Below are positions 16,752 through 24,985 of a stretch of 64,000 nucleotides of DNA, one piece after another. How positions within the stretch are numbered: position 1 is the stretch's first letter; every line of letters begins with the position of its first letter. The DNA lies in NCBI GenBank assembly GCA_036280295.1, contig DASURA010000070.1:11238-75237 (forward strand), in the 5' to 3' direction. Made by a program: the position numbers and the translations under genes. The notes below the pieces were generated by a model that did not search any database, had not been told where the DNA came from, and saw only the letters and a list, made by a program, of their open reading frames with translations. The stretch comes from AWTP1-13 sp036280295 (GTDB lineage: Bacteria; Pseudomonadota; Alphaproteobacteria; Rhizobiales; Hyphomicrobiaceae).

Positions 16752-17621
16752 TCAGGGCATGAGAAAGACCGGGCAATGCGCGCCTTCGATTGCACTCCGC
16801 GTGCAGCCGCCGAACACGGCCTCACGCAGACGGTGATGACCGTAGGCGCCCATCACCATGAGATCAGCGTTGTGGGCACGAGCGGCCGCGAACAGGGCAT
16901 CGGCGGTCGACCGCCCGTCGCGATCGAGAACGTTTGCTTCCGCGGCTATGCCGTTCCAGGCCAGCTCATGCACGATCTCGTTGACGGGTTCCGAAAGAGT
17001 TTCGCCGCGGTCTTCGTTGACACTGACAACGACAACGCGTCCCGCTTTCGCCAGGAGAGGCATTGCGGCCGAGACCGCTCGGGCCGCATCGCGCGTCTCC
17101 TTCCAGCACACCATGGCGACTTGGACTGCGTGCATCGGAGCTTCGGTCGGAGGAACAAGCAAGGGTCGCCCGCACCCGACCAACAGTGACTCCAGACGAT
17201 CCGGCGGAAGTCCATCGAGGCCGCTCGGACGTGCCATGACGATGAGATCGCTATGACGCGCGTGAAACAGCAGGCGCTGCATCGCCTCGCCCTCGTCGAG
17301 GCGCCAGCGCGCTGTGACGGAGTGCGCTACGCGGGGTGTCCCGACCATTTCGATGCCGTTGCTCTCGCAGAACTCGCGTACATGACGTTCCGCCTGCATG
17401 GATCGCTGCTTGCCCCTGCTCGCGAGCGCATCGAGCGCGCCGCTGAGCCCCGCGCCTCTGGCGAATTCGACGTGCGGCGTGTGGACGGCGGCATCCGCCG
17501 CAGCAACGCGGACGTGCAGGAATTCCAGGTGTGCGGAAAGCGGGCGCGCTACGGCCAGCGCCGTCTTGAGGATCACGGCATCGGCGTCGCTGCCGCCGAC
17601 GGGGACCAAGATCGTTTTCAT
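16752..17621 (-). CDS. Universal stress protein, tandem two-domain type
   Basis: A 289-residue protein with two USP domains, starting MKTILVPVGGSDADAVIL. The second domain carries MGAYGHHRLREAVFGGCTRS, the same second-domain signature seen in the protein at 14211-15047, and ends CPVFLMP. The first domain lacks a clean nucleotide signature. It is the last member of a leftward run of four genes: Crp/Fnr regulator, small membrane protein, Spy-like protein, USP. The gaps are 26, 2 and 55 bases, so co-transcription from upstream of 18934 is likely. Confidence 0.88.
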   Translation of the reverse strand: MKTILVPVGGSDADAVILKTALAVARPLSAHLEFLHVRVAAADAAVHTPHVEFARGAGLSGALDALASRGKQRSMQAERHVREFCESNGIEMVGTPRVAHSVTARWRLDEGEAMQRLLFHARHSDLIVMARPSGLDGLPPDRLESLLVGCGRPLLVPPTEAPMHAVQVAMVCWKETRDAARAVSAAMPLLAKAGRVVVVSVNEDRGETLSEPVNEIVHELAWNGIAAEANVLDRDGRSTADALFAAARAHNADLMVMGAYGHHRLREAVFGGCTRSAIEGAHCPVFLMP

Positions 17622-17676
17622 ATGTCGTCCCTTTGTGGTGGTTGAGCGCTGCAGAGCAGGTCGGCCCCGATTCTTT

Positions 17677-18027
17677 CTACCTTTGCTGAAGACAGCAGAG
17701 CGGCAGCACCTGGGCAGCGACGTGCTGCTGCTCGGGGCTCAACACGTCCATCAGCGCCCGTCCGGCCTGACTGACCTGCGCCAGGGCAGCCAATCGTTCG
17801 GCAAGTGCGCCGAAGGGCTCGTCGCGGCTTGCATTGCGGCCTGCCATTCTCCGATGGTTGCCCGAAAGGGTGTCGGCGAACACTGACCACGCGCCGACCT
17901 GATCAGCGGCTATGCACAGCTTGGCTTTGAGATCGGCGGCATAGGAATCCACCCCCGGCCGGGATCCACTCGCCGCGAGATTGTGCGCCATCGTCGTGCC
18001 TGAGGCGCGAATTGCAGGGGCTCGCAT
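17677..18027 (-). CDS. Spy/CpxP-like (LTXXQ-related) protein
   Basis: A 116-residue helical protein. Features that recall Spy/CpxP-type proteins are the W-x-x-FADTL stretch (AWSVFADTLSGNHRRMAGRN), the PFGALAERLAALAQVSQAG helix, and the end VLSPEQQHVAAQVLPLCC, where SPEQQ resembles the LTxxQ repeat. No convincing signal peptide precedes it from this start (18027), unlike periplasmic family members, so location is unsure. The ATG at 18027 follows GGAG at nine bases. It is the third gene of the crp/fnr operon and starts two bases after the stop of the small membrane protein. Confidence 0.5.
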   Translation of the reverse strand: MRAPAIRASGTTMAHNLAASGSRPGVDSYAADLKAKLCIAADQVGAWSVFADTLSGNHRRMAGRNASRDEPFGALAERLAALAQVSQAGRALMDVLSPEQQHVAAQVLPLCCLQQR

Positions 18028-18029
18028 CG

Positions 18030-18230
18030 TTACAGGCTCCAGCCCTGCGAGAGGATCAGAAACGCGGCGCACGAGACGCCAGCGAGGGCGAAGGCGAGGG
18101 CGATGTTTTCCACATTGACGCGCGATGATACAGGGTCGGCCATCACCGCCCGCGTATAGCATCGAGGCGCGCGCCGGCGAGCAACATCGTCCACCACGTC
18201 TCTGTCGAGGCCTTGGGTGTCGATCGACAT
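18030..18230 (-). CDS. Small single-span membrane protein, unknown
   Basis: A 66-residue reading frame with a charged N-terminal half and one hydrophobic segment near the end (IALAFALAGVSCAAFLILSQG, about residues 43-63), which would form a single membrane helix. I do not recognise the family. The ATG at 18230 is preceded by GGAG at eight bases. Its position, 26 bases after the Crp/Fnr stop and two before the Spy-like start, is the main reason to think it real. Confidence 0.45.
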   Translation of the reverse strand: MSIDTQGLDRDVVDDVARRRAPRCYTRAVMADPVSSRVNVENIALAFALAGVSCAAFLILSQGWSL

Positions 18231-18256
18231 GGGGTCGCTCCGGTTGCCTCTTAGAT

Positions 18257-18934
18257 CTAGTCATCCTCGCCGGCGGCGAGGCTTTCCAGCTGGTCGAGGT
18301 CGACAAGCCTGACGCGGCTGCTCTGCGGCAGCTCGATCAGACCCATAGTCCTGAGCTTGGTGAACGTGCGGCTCACGGTCTCGATGGTGAGGCCCAGGAA
18401 GTCGCCGATGTCGGCGCGCGTCATCGGCAGCTCGAAGTGGCACGGATCCTGTCCGTTGCGCTCGCTGCGGCGCGAGAAGGCCAGCAGAAAGCTGACGACC
18501 CTCTCGGTGGCGCTGCGCTGCCCCGTGGTGAGCATGAGATCCCGGGTTGCGGCGAGCTCGCGCGCCACTGCCTCGTACAGCCTGAAGCCCAGTGCGGGAT
18601 CGCTGGAAGCGGCACGATACAGCGTCGTGACACCCAGGCAGCGCAGCCGGGTCGGCTTGATCGCCTGGGCGTTCATCACGTGCTCGCCCTGGGCGCCGAG
18701 ACCGATCAGATCGCCGGGATAGGCGAAGCCCACGATCTGGCGGCGCCCGTCCGCCAGCACTTTGTAGAGCGCGACCGCCCCGGTCTCGACGCGGAACACG
18801 TGGGTGGTGGGGTCACCCTCGACAAACACGAACTCCTTGGCCTCGACGCGGCGCAGTGCGGCATGCGCCATGGTCTGGTCGAGACCGCCAACCGGGCGGG
18901 CGGCGATGGCGGGTTGGAAAGAGTGCGTCTGCAT
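18257..18934 (-). CDS. Crp/Fnr-family transcriptional regulator (FixK-like)
   Basis: A 225-residue regulator. A cyclic-nucleotide-binding-type beta barrel (about 20-130; VFVEGDPTTHVFRVETGAVA) leads by a dimer helix into a helix-turn-helix (about 165-205) with DIGDFLGLTIETVSRTFTKL. The E-T-V-S-R part of the recognition helix is the FNR/FixK type that reads TTGAT half sites. The N-terminal cysteine cluster of oxygen-sensing FNR is absent, so it resembles FixK rather than FnrN. The ATG at 18934 follows AAGGAG at eight bases. It is a good candidate to bind the many TTGAY-N4-RTCAA boxes in this window, and it heads a four-gene operon. Confidence 0.88.
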   Translation of the reverse strand: MQTHSFQPAIAARPVGGLDQTMAHAALRRVEAKEFVFVEGDPTTHVFRVETGAVALYKVLADGRRQIVGFAYPGDLIGLGAQGEHVMNAQAIKPTRLRCLGVTTLYRAASSDPALGFRLYEAVARELAATRDLMLTTGQRSATERVVSFLLAFSRRSERNGQDPCHFELPMTRADIGDFLGLTIETVSRTFTKLRTMGLIELPQSSRVRLVDLDQLESLAAGEDD

Positions 18935-19483
18935 GGGGCGGGCTCCTTGCGAGTGCGTTGAGCCCAATCAACCATCGTCCCGTCGCAGCTCTTCGCCAAC
19001 TTTGCTAGAGCTTCGATAGAAATTGTAATGCTTTGTAACAGCGGAGCGCCTGGCTTTCGTACCCGTCGGGATCCAGTTGCGATTTGCCGAGCTGCCGCGA
19101 GGTCCAATGGGTAGCAGTCCGAATCGGCAATGTGCCGGGTTGCGGGCGATGGGCCGGGAGTTCCCTCCGGAACGAACCTCATCCTCGAGGCTGCAGATAG
19201 GGCCGCCAGGCTGCTTCGCGGCCATCACTGCACTCCGCGTGCAAATGATTTGGCAGCCTTCCGCGAAAATCGAGAGGCGCCAGCCGTGTGCGCCGTCACG
19301 ATGCGCCCGCCCAGGCGCAGCAAAAAAAGTGATCCGGTTCGCCGCGGTTTGCCGACTTTGACCGCAGTCAAGGTGGCGATTCAGCTTTGAGGATTAGATT
19401 CCCGCAGTCTTCGGACGATGACAGTAGGGGGGAGTGCGATACTGCCGCGGCGGTGATCGCCCGCAGCATTCGCGTCAAGGCAG
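18935..19483. other. Divergent intergenic region with a FixK-type box
   Basis: Separates the leftward crp/fnr operon from the rightward ABC exporter operon. Apart from the box at 19358-19371 I see no gene; short reading frames here have no recognisable content. Confidence 0.5.
19358..19371. promoter_or_regulatory. FixK/FNR-type box upstream of ABC exporter operon
   Basis: TTGACCGCAGTCAA, perfect in both halves, 113 bases before the ABC ATPase start at 19484. It is 424 bases from the crp/fnr start, so autoregulation through it is less likely. Confidence 0.55.
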
Positions 19484-20200
19484 ATGACGGCGAGCGCTCG
19501 AAGTCTATTCCAGGTTCGAGGACTGACCAAAACGTACCGGACGTCTGCCGGCGAGGTCCGGGCCCTGCGCGGTGTGGACCTCGACATCCGCGCCGGCGAG
19601 ACGCTCGTCTTGCTCGGCCCATCGGGATCGGGGAAGTCCACCCTGCTCAACATCCTGGGCGGACTTGACCGCGCCACAAGCGGCCAGGTCCTGTTTCACG
19701 GAACCGACCTCGTCGAGGCGACCGATGCCGAGCTCACCGTCTATCGCCGGCGGTCGGTGGGCTTCATCTTCCAGTTCTTCAACCTGTCAGCGAGCCTGAC
19801 CGCGGGGGAGAATGTCGAGCTGATCACGGAGATCGCGGACGACCCAATGCCTGCTGCGGAGGCGCTCGCGCTCGTTGGATTGGAGGACCGGATCGATCAT
19901 TTCCCGGCGGAGCTGTCGGGCGGCCAGCAGCAGCGTGTGGCGGTGGCGCGCGCCATCGCGAAGCGCCCTGAGGTCCTGTTCTGCGACGAGCCTACGGGCT
20001 CGCTCGACAGCGCAAGCGGTGTGCGCGTCCTGCAGGCCATCGTGGATGTGGCGGCCCAGGTGGGCACCACGGCGATGATCATCACCCACAACGCGGTGGT
20101 CGCCGATATTGCCGATCGGATCGTGCGCTTTTCTGACGGTGGCGTGGTGGAGCTCGCCCAGAACTCCGTCAAGCGCGCGCCGCGCGAGTTGACGTGGTAG
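19484..20200 (+). CDS. ABC transporter ATP-binding protein (LolD/MacB type)
   Basis: A 238-residue ABC ATPase of the MacB/LolD/FtsE class. Walker A is GPSGSGKST (residues 45-53), the signature is LSGGQQQRVAVARA, Walker B is VLFCDEPTGSLD, and the switch histidine lies in MIITHN. It should power the permease encoded four bases downstream and the HlyD-type adaptor after that, giving a tripartite export or lipoprotein/peptide-moving system. Substrate unknown. The FixK-type box at 19358-19371 suggests low-oxygen induction. A second, unrelated-looking exporter of the same layout lies at 28886-31907. Confidence 0.9.
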   Translation: MTASARSLFQVRGLTKTYRTSAGEVRALRGVDLDIRAGETLVLLGPSGSGKSTLLNILGGLDRATSGQVLFHGTDLVEATDAELTVYRRRSVGFIFQFFNLSASLTAGENVELITEIADDPMPAAEALALVGLEDRIDHFPAELSGGQQQRVAVARAIAKRPEVLFCDEPTGSLDSASGVRVLQAIVDVAAQVGTTAMIITHNAVVADIADRIVRFSDGGVVELAQNSVKRAPRELTW

Positions 20201-20204
20201 CCCC

Positions 20205-22568
20205 TTGCGCGCCCTCGACCGCAAGCTCCTGCGTGACCTGGCTCGCATGTGGATGCAGGTCCTCGCGATCGCTCTCCTGCTCGCGTGCGGTGTATCCGTC
20301 GCCGTGATGGCGTTCTCGACGCAGGAGGCGCTGGTCGTCGCGCAGGCCCGCTACTACGAACGCACGCGTTTCGCCGACGTGTTCGCGACCGCCAAGCGCG
20401 CACCGCTGTCGATCGCAGCCGACCTCGCCCGCATTGACGGCGTCGTGGCCGTCGATGCGCGCTCCATGAAGTCGGGGTTGATGCAAATTCCCGGCCTCAT
20501 GCGACCGGCCGTCGCGACTCTCATCGGGCTACCAGTCGAGGAGCGAAGCTCGCTCAACCGGATCGTGCTCACGCAGGGACGCTATCCTGATCCAACCCGC
20601 ACCGATGAGGCCGTCGCACTCAAGACCTTTCTCGACGCGGCACGCGTGTCCCTCGGCGAGCAGCTGGCGATGGTCATCGATGGCCGCCAGATGAGCTTCA
20701 CCATTGTCGGCTCCGCCCTTTCGCCCGAATACGTCTACGTGCCGGGGCCGGCGTCCATGATGCCCGACGACGCCCATCGCGGCGTATTCTGGGCGCCCCG
20801 TTTCGTGGTCGAGAAGGCGACTGGCCTCGGCGGCGCGTTCAGCACGGTCTCATTGAAGCTGGCGGCCGGTGCCAGTGAAGCGGCGGTCGTGGCTGCCGTC
20901 GACCGCGCGCTCGCGCCTTACGGCGGCATGCCCGCCGTAGGGCGTGCCGACCAGACCTCGCACAAGTTCCAGCAGGAGCGCATCGACCGGCTGGGCATCA
21001 TCGCCTGGGTCATCCCGCCCATCTTTCTGCTGATCGCGGCCGGGCTCGTGCAGATGGTGCTGAGCCGGCTCGTCGAGACCGAGCGGGAGCACGTCGGCCT
21101 TCTCAAGGCGTTCGGCTACGGCGACTTAGAGGCGTCGTCCATCTACCTGAAGCTGTCCCTCTTGATCGGTCTCGTCGGCGCCGCTGCCGGTGGCGGCGTG
21201 GGCGCCTGGATGAGCGGGGTCGTGACCAATGAGCTGGTCCAATACATGCGCTTTCCTCACCTCGAGGTGCAGTTCTCGTGGACGGCCTTCCTGATCGCAG
21301 CGGCGATCTCGGTCGGCGCCGCCGCGGCCGGCTCGCTCGCGGCGGTGCGGCGGGCGACGCGCTTGAGCCCGGCGGTTGCAATGCGCCCATTGACGCCGAC
21401 CGCCTACCGCAGGGGCCTCCTCGAGAGGTTGCCCGGCTGGCGCCTCCTCGATCAGCCCACGCGCCTGATCCTGCGGAACCTGCAACGGTTCGCTGGCCGC
21501 GCGGCCCTGACGCTCGCCGGCCTCGCCGTCGGCCTTTCGCTGCTGATCGGCTCGCAGTTCATGTTCGGCAGCCTCGATGAGATCCTCGATCAGGCTTATT
21601 TCCGCTCCCGCCATTGGACCGATTTCGTCGGCTTCGGCGAGAACCGCGACATTCACTCCGTAACCGAGGTCGCACGGCTGCCGGGCGTGCTGACGGCGGA
21701 GCCGGTCCGCTTCGCACCGGTACACGTGCACGCGCACGGGCACGAGCAGAAGGCCTTCATCACCGGCATCGATCCCGATGCCCGCCTGTCGCTCGCCCTC
21801 ACCCCGGCGCGCCGCAGCGTGCCTCTGAAAGGCGGCGGCGTCATCCTCTCGAGCTCCTTGGCGTACCGCTTGGGCGTGCGGCCTGGGGACGCCATCGAAC
21901 TGGAGATCACCGAGGGACGCCGGCCGATCGTCGTTCTGCCGGTTACGGACGTAGCGCTGGACTACGCCGGACTGTCGCTCTTCATGGATCGCAGTGTGCT
22001 TAATCGCGTGATGGGCGATGGCGACGTCACCTCTTCCGCGGTTCTGCAGCTGGCTGCCGACCGCCGTTGGGACTTCTATCGCGCGATCGAGCGTGCGCCC
22101 CAGATCGTGAGCACCGCCTCCCGCGCCGACACGGTCGCCAGCTACCGGATCACCGCAATGCAGGTTATGACCGTGGAGATGACATTCTTCGCGGGCTTTG
22201 CCGCGGCCATCGCCTTCGGCGTCGCCTTCAACGTCGGCCGAATCGCGCTTTCGGAGCGGGGCCGCGACCTCGCCACGCTCAGGGTGATGGGCTTCGGACC
22301 GCTCGAGTGCGCCTACGTGCTGATCGGCGAATTGCTGATCCTGGCTCTGCTTGCGGCACCGCTGGGCGTGCTGGGCGGCATAGGTCTGGCCAAGGCATTG
22401 GTGGCCGGGTTCGCGCAGCAGGACATGCAGCTGCCGATGATCATTGCTCCGCGCAGCTATGGCGTGGCGATCTCCACCTATCTCGCCGCCGTAGGCGCAG
22501 CGGCAGCGCTGGTCGGCGCGCGCATCTGGTCGTTGGACCTCGTGGCCATCCTCAAGACGCGAGAGTGA
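20205..22568 (+). CDS. ABC transporter permease with two FtsX domains, TTG start
   Basis: A 787-residue membrane protein with a first helix at about 13-37 (MWMQVLAIALLLACGVSVAV), a periplasmic domain, three helices near 260-400, a second periplasmic domain and three further helices near 650-780. The two FtsX/MacB-core modules mark it as a long permease of the MacB/LolC superfamily that does not itself move substrate through a pore but drives periplasmic conformational work. The TTG at 20205 gives MRALDRKLLRDLARMW, the typical cytoplasmic start; no ATG fits. It overlaps operonically with its ATPase (4-base gap) and adaptor (2-base gap). Confidence 0.85.
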   Translation: MRALDRKLLRDLARMWMQVLAIALLLACGVSVAVMAFSTQEALVVAQARYYERTRFADVFATAKRAPLSIAADLARIDGVVAVDARSMKSGLMQIPGLMRPAVATLIGLPVEERSSLNRIVLTQGRYPDPTRTDEAVALKTFLDAARVSLGEQLAMVIDGRQMSFTIVGSALSPEYVYVPGPASMMPDDAHRGVFWAPRFVVEKATGLGGAFSTVSLKLAAGASEAAVVAAVDRALAPYGGMPAVGRADQTSHKFQQERIDRLGIIAWVIPPIFLLIAAGLVQMVLSRLVETEREHVGLLKAFGYGDLEASSIYLKLSLLIGLVGAAAGGGVGAWMSGVVTNELVQYMRFPHLEVQFSWTAFLIAAAISVGAAAAGSLAAVRRATRLSPAVAMRPLTPTAYRRGLLERLPGWRLLDQPTRLILRNLQRFAGRAALTLAGLAVGLSLLIGSQFMFGSLDEILDQAYFRSRHWTDFVGFGENRDIHSVTEVARLPGVLTAEPVRFAPVHVHAHGHEQKAFITGIDPDARLSLALTPARRSVPLKGGGVILSSSLAYRLGVRPGDAIELEITEGRRPIVVLPVTDVALDYAGLSLFMDRSVLNRVMGDGDVTSSAVLQLAADRRWDFYRAIERAPQIVSTASRADTVASYRITAMQVMTVEMTFFAGFAAAIAFGVAFNVGRIALSERGRDLATLRVMGFGPLECAYVLIGELLILALLAAPLGVLGGIGLAKALVAGFAQQDMQLPMIIAPRSYGVAISTYLAAVGAAAALVGARIWSLDLVAILKTRE

Positions 22569-22570
22569 CA

Positions 22571-23791
22571 ATGATGCATCAGATCTCAGTGATCCGTAAG
22601 ATCAGTGCCCGCTGGATCGTCGTGGCTGCACTCGGGCTCGCGGTTGCGGTGCTGCTCGCCGTGCTGTTCTGGCCGCGCGCCATGCTGGTCGACATGGCAA
22701 CGGTGCGTTTGGGGCCGATTGCGGAGACCGTCTCCGATCAAGGTGTGGCACGGGTGCGGCAGGCTTATGTCGTATCGGCCCTGATTGCCGGACACCTGGA
22801 GCGGCTGCCTCTGGAGGTCGGCGACCGGGTGGTCGGGGCAAAGACGGTCGTAGCTCGTATCCGTCCAGCCGCCGCCGCATTCCTCGATCCGCGCGCACGC
22901 GCGCAGGCCGAGTCGTCGGTCGCGGCTGCCAAGGCCGTACTCGCGTCCGCCGAGGCCCAGCGTGACCAGCTGGAGGCACAGCGGGTGCGCGCTGTGGGTG
23001 AGTTCACGCGCACCAGCATTCTGGCCAAGCAGGCCATCGTCGCGCCCCAGGCGTTGGACAACGCCAAGGCGGCTGCGGACGCTGCGGACAAGGCTGTGCG
23101 CGCTGCCGAGGCGCTGATCGAGGCGCGGCGCGCCGACCTCTCCGCCGCAGAGTCACTTCTAACCGGGCCGGAGGTGGCGGGTAGCGGCTTCGTTGCAATC
23201 ACGTCACCGGCGTCGGGCGTGGTCACGCATCTGCTCCAGCAGAGCGAGCGCGACGTCCTGGCAGGAACGCCGCTGGTCGAGATCGGCGAGACCAGCGGCC
23301 TGGAGGCGCAGATTGAGTTCCTGTCGCAGGACGCAGTGAAGATCAAGGCAGGCGACCGCGCCGAGATCTTCAACTGGGGTGGGCCGCTGCCGATCCCGGC
23401 CGAGGTGCGGCTCGTCGAGCCCCAGGGCTTCACCAAGATCTCCGCGCTCGGCGTCGAGGAGCAGCGCACCCTAGTGATGCTGCAGTTCACGGGCCCGCCG
23501 ACGGACTGGGAGCGCCTGGGGCCCGGCTATCGCGTGTGGGGGCGCGTCTACCTGCGCGAGGCGCCCTCGGCCATGATTGCGCCTATCGGCACGCTGGTAC
23601 GCGACCGTGGGACGTGGGCTGTTTTCCGCGTGGAGGGCGGCAGGGCCGTGCTGCGCTCGGTCAAGGTCGGCGCCATGACTGACCGGGATGCCGAGATCCT
23701 GAGCGGGCTCTCCATCGGCGACCGTCTGGTGGAATTCCCGTCCGACCAGGTTGGCAGTGGCGTCAGGGTTGCGCCACGTACATCCAACTGA
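22571..23791 (+). CDS. HlyD-family efflux adaptor (periplasmic)
   Basis: A 406-residue membrane-fusion protein. An N-terminal anchor (about 15-37, WIVVAALGLAVAVLLAVLF) is followed by a lipoyl-like half (PIAETVSDQGVARVRQAYVV), a long alanine-rich coiled-coil hairpin (about 110-195), the second lipoyl half (VAITSPASGVVTHLLQQSER) and a beta-barrel with a C-terminal membrane-proximal domain (MIAPIGTLVRDRGTWAVFRV). It links the ABC permease to an outer-membrane channel, which is not encoded here. The ATG at 22571 lies two bases after the permease stop. Confidence 0.88.
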   Translation: MMHQISVIRKISARWIVVAALGLAVAVLLAVLFWPRAMLVDMATVRLGPIAETVSDQGVARVRQAYVVSALIAGHLERLPLEVGDRVVGAKTVVARIRPAAAAFLDPRARAQAESSVAAAKAVLASAEAQRDQLEAQRVRAVGEFTRTSILAKQAIVAPQALDNAKAAADAADKAVRAAEALIEARRADLSAAESLLTGPEVAGSGFVAITSPASGVVTHLLQQSERDVLAGTPLVEIGETSGLEAQIEFLSQDAVKIKAGDRAEIFNWGGPLPIPAEVRLVEPQGFTKISALGVEEQRTLVMLQFTGPPTDWERLGPGYRVWGRVYLREAPSAMIAPIGTLVRDRGTWAVFRVEGGRAVLRSVKVGAMTDRDAEILSGLSIGDRLVEFPSDQVGSGVRVAPRTSN

Positions 23792-23799
23792 GCCCAGCT

Positions 23800-24240
23800 C
23801 AGACTTTGAGGCCGCTGGGCGTGATCCCGGCGGTTGCCATGCACTCGTATGAGGAGTTGGTGCGCGTCGAGCGGCCGGAGGGAGGGCCGCTTACCGTCTA
23901 CACGGACCCAAGGCCGCGCTCAAGGTCGTCATGGCGATGAGCTTTGCCCGCTGGCAGCGGCTCAACAAGGAGCCCGAGCGCTACGCTGAGGAGAAGAGGA
24001 ATATTGCCGAAGCCGTGATCGGCCTGCTCGACAAGCGCTTTCCCAAGCTGCGCGACGACATTGAGATCGTGGACGTGGCGACGCCGATGGCGACCCCGCG
24101 CCTCACGGGCAACGGCCACGGCTATCGCTCCCCCATCGCGGCCTTGGCCCTCGCGCTGTTCACGGGCCGGCGCTTGAGCCAGATGCTGCCCAGCATGATC
24201 GGCCCAGACCGACCCCAGGTGTCGAACGCTGCTAGCCTTC
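23800..24240 (+). pseudogene. Phytoene-desaturase-like FAD oxidoreductase, middle and C-terminal fragments
   Basis: A first piece around 23809-23910 reads RPLGVIPAVAMHSYEELVRV and ends GGPLTVYTDP. After a frameshift and large deletion, a second piece from 23920 reads FARWQRLNKEPERYAEEKRN and then KLRDDIEIVDVATPMATPR, the conserved C-terminal part of phytoene-desaturase-like oxidoreductases (RYAxEK...VEVVDVATP.T..R.TGN). It stops resembling the family after LTGNGHGY. No start codon or FAD-binding part is present. It complements the N-terminal fragment of the same family at 8910-9165. Confidence 0.65.
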
Positions 24241-24304
24241 TCGGCTGGGGTGCATGTTGAGGCACATAGACATCCGACAGACCAAGGTGCTGCACATTGC
24301 GGCT

Positions 24305-24586
24305 TCAATCGGCGTCCGGCCACTGTTGCCAGGGGAACGGCTTGTCGTCGCTGGCACACGTGACGAACCGAGCGGTCTCGGCAAGCCAGCTTGAGAAGGA
24401 TTGCCCGAACCTGGCCAGAAATCGATTGGGTGCGCCGGTGAAAAGCAGCCAAAGGAACTGCACGATAGCGACGACATTCAAGACGACGTGCGAGATGCCG
24501 AAAGCTATGGCGAACAAGAGCATGAACAAGCCGCGCTTCCAGGCATCCCGAGGATGCATCGTCTCGCCGGGCCTCTCGATACTCAT
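24305..24586 (-). CDS. DUF4389 family membrane protein
   Basis: A 93-residue protein. Residues 18-60 are hydrophobic (LFMLLFAIAFGISHVVLNVV and IVQFLWLLFTG), forming two membrane segments. The following FLARFGQSFSSWLAETARFV and the ending DDKPFPWQQW are characteristic of DUF4389, a family of unknown function common in proteobacteria near lipid or stress genes. Tandem ATG codons stand at 24589 and 24586; the second is better spaced from AGGAGG. The divergent region upstream holds two FixK-type boxes, of which 24830-24843 could serve this gene through a leader of about 200 bases. Confidence 0.75.
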   Translation of the reverse strand: MSIERPGETMHPRDAWKRGLFMLLFAIAFGISHVVLNVVAIVQFLWLLFTGAPNRFLARFGQSFSSWLAETARFVTCASDDKPFPWQQWPDAD

Positions 24587-24829
24587 CATCTCCTCCTCTG
24601 GACGATATTTGCAGCGTAGCAGGAGCTTTTCTGGGCCGTCGCTATAAGTTCCAGTCGGGGTAGTATCCGTGCAGGGACCGTTGCCCCCGGTCGGCGTTCC
24701 GACCAACCCCGTCCGACATACCTGGGTGAGGGCAAGACAATGCCGGTCGGGGTCGCGCTCTTTCTGCTTGATCCGCCGCAGGCGTATCTAATCGTAATTC
24801 CTTTGTCTGACGGTCAGCCTTGCAAGGCT

Positions 24830-24843
24830 TTGATCTTCATCAA
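24830..24843. promoter_or_regulatory. FixK/FNR-type box
   Basis: TTGATCTTCATCAA, perfect in both halves, the left member of a pair in the divergent DUF4389/Spy-like intergenic region. Confidence 0.6.
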
Positions 24844-24881
24844 TCGCTAAGGACGGGTCCCTGGATGAAGGCCTGAGCTCT

Positions 24882-24895
24882 TTGATCCGCGTCAA
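24882..24895. promoter_or_regulatory. FixK/FNR-type box
   Basis: TTGATCCGCGTCAA, identical to the box at 10260-10273, 90 bases before the Spy-like start at 24986. Confidence 0.62.
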
Positions 24896-24985
24896 ACTCG
24901 GCGACCGTACTTGGTGATGAGCTATGCGACCGAGCCTCGTCAACATGAGCGCCGAATGAGGCAAGTTTTCTTGGAGGACTGAACG

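Larger units (their letters stand above)
24587..24985. other. Divergent intergenic region with two FixK-type boxes
   Basis: No gene is seen. The region has boxes at 24830-24843 and 24882-24895, 52 bases centre to centre, between the DUF4389 gene and the Spy-like gene. Confidence 0.5.

Noticed and set aside
21126..22571. Leftward open frame of 481 codons opposite the FtsX permease gene
   Set aside because: It is the antisense of a well-supported membrane protein gene; its translation is His/Arg/Gln-rich with no family resemblance, as expected of high-GC shadow frames.
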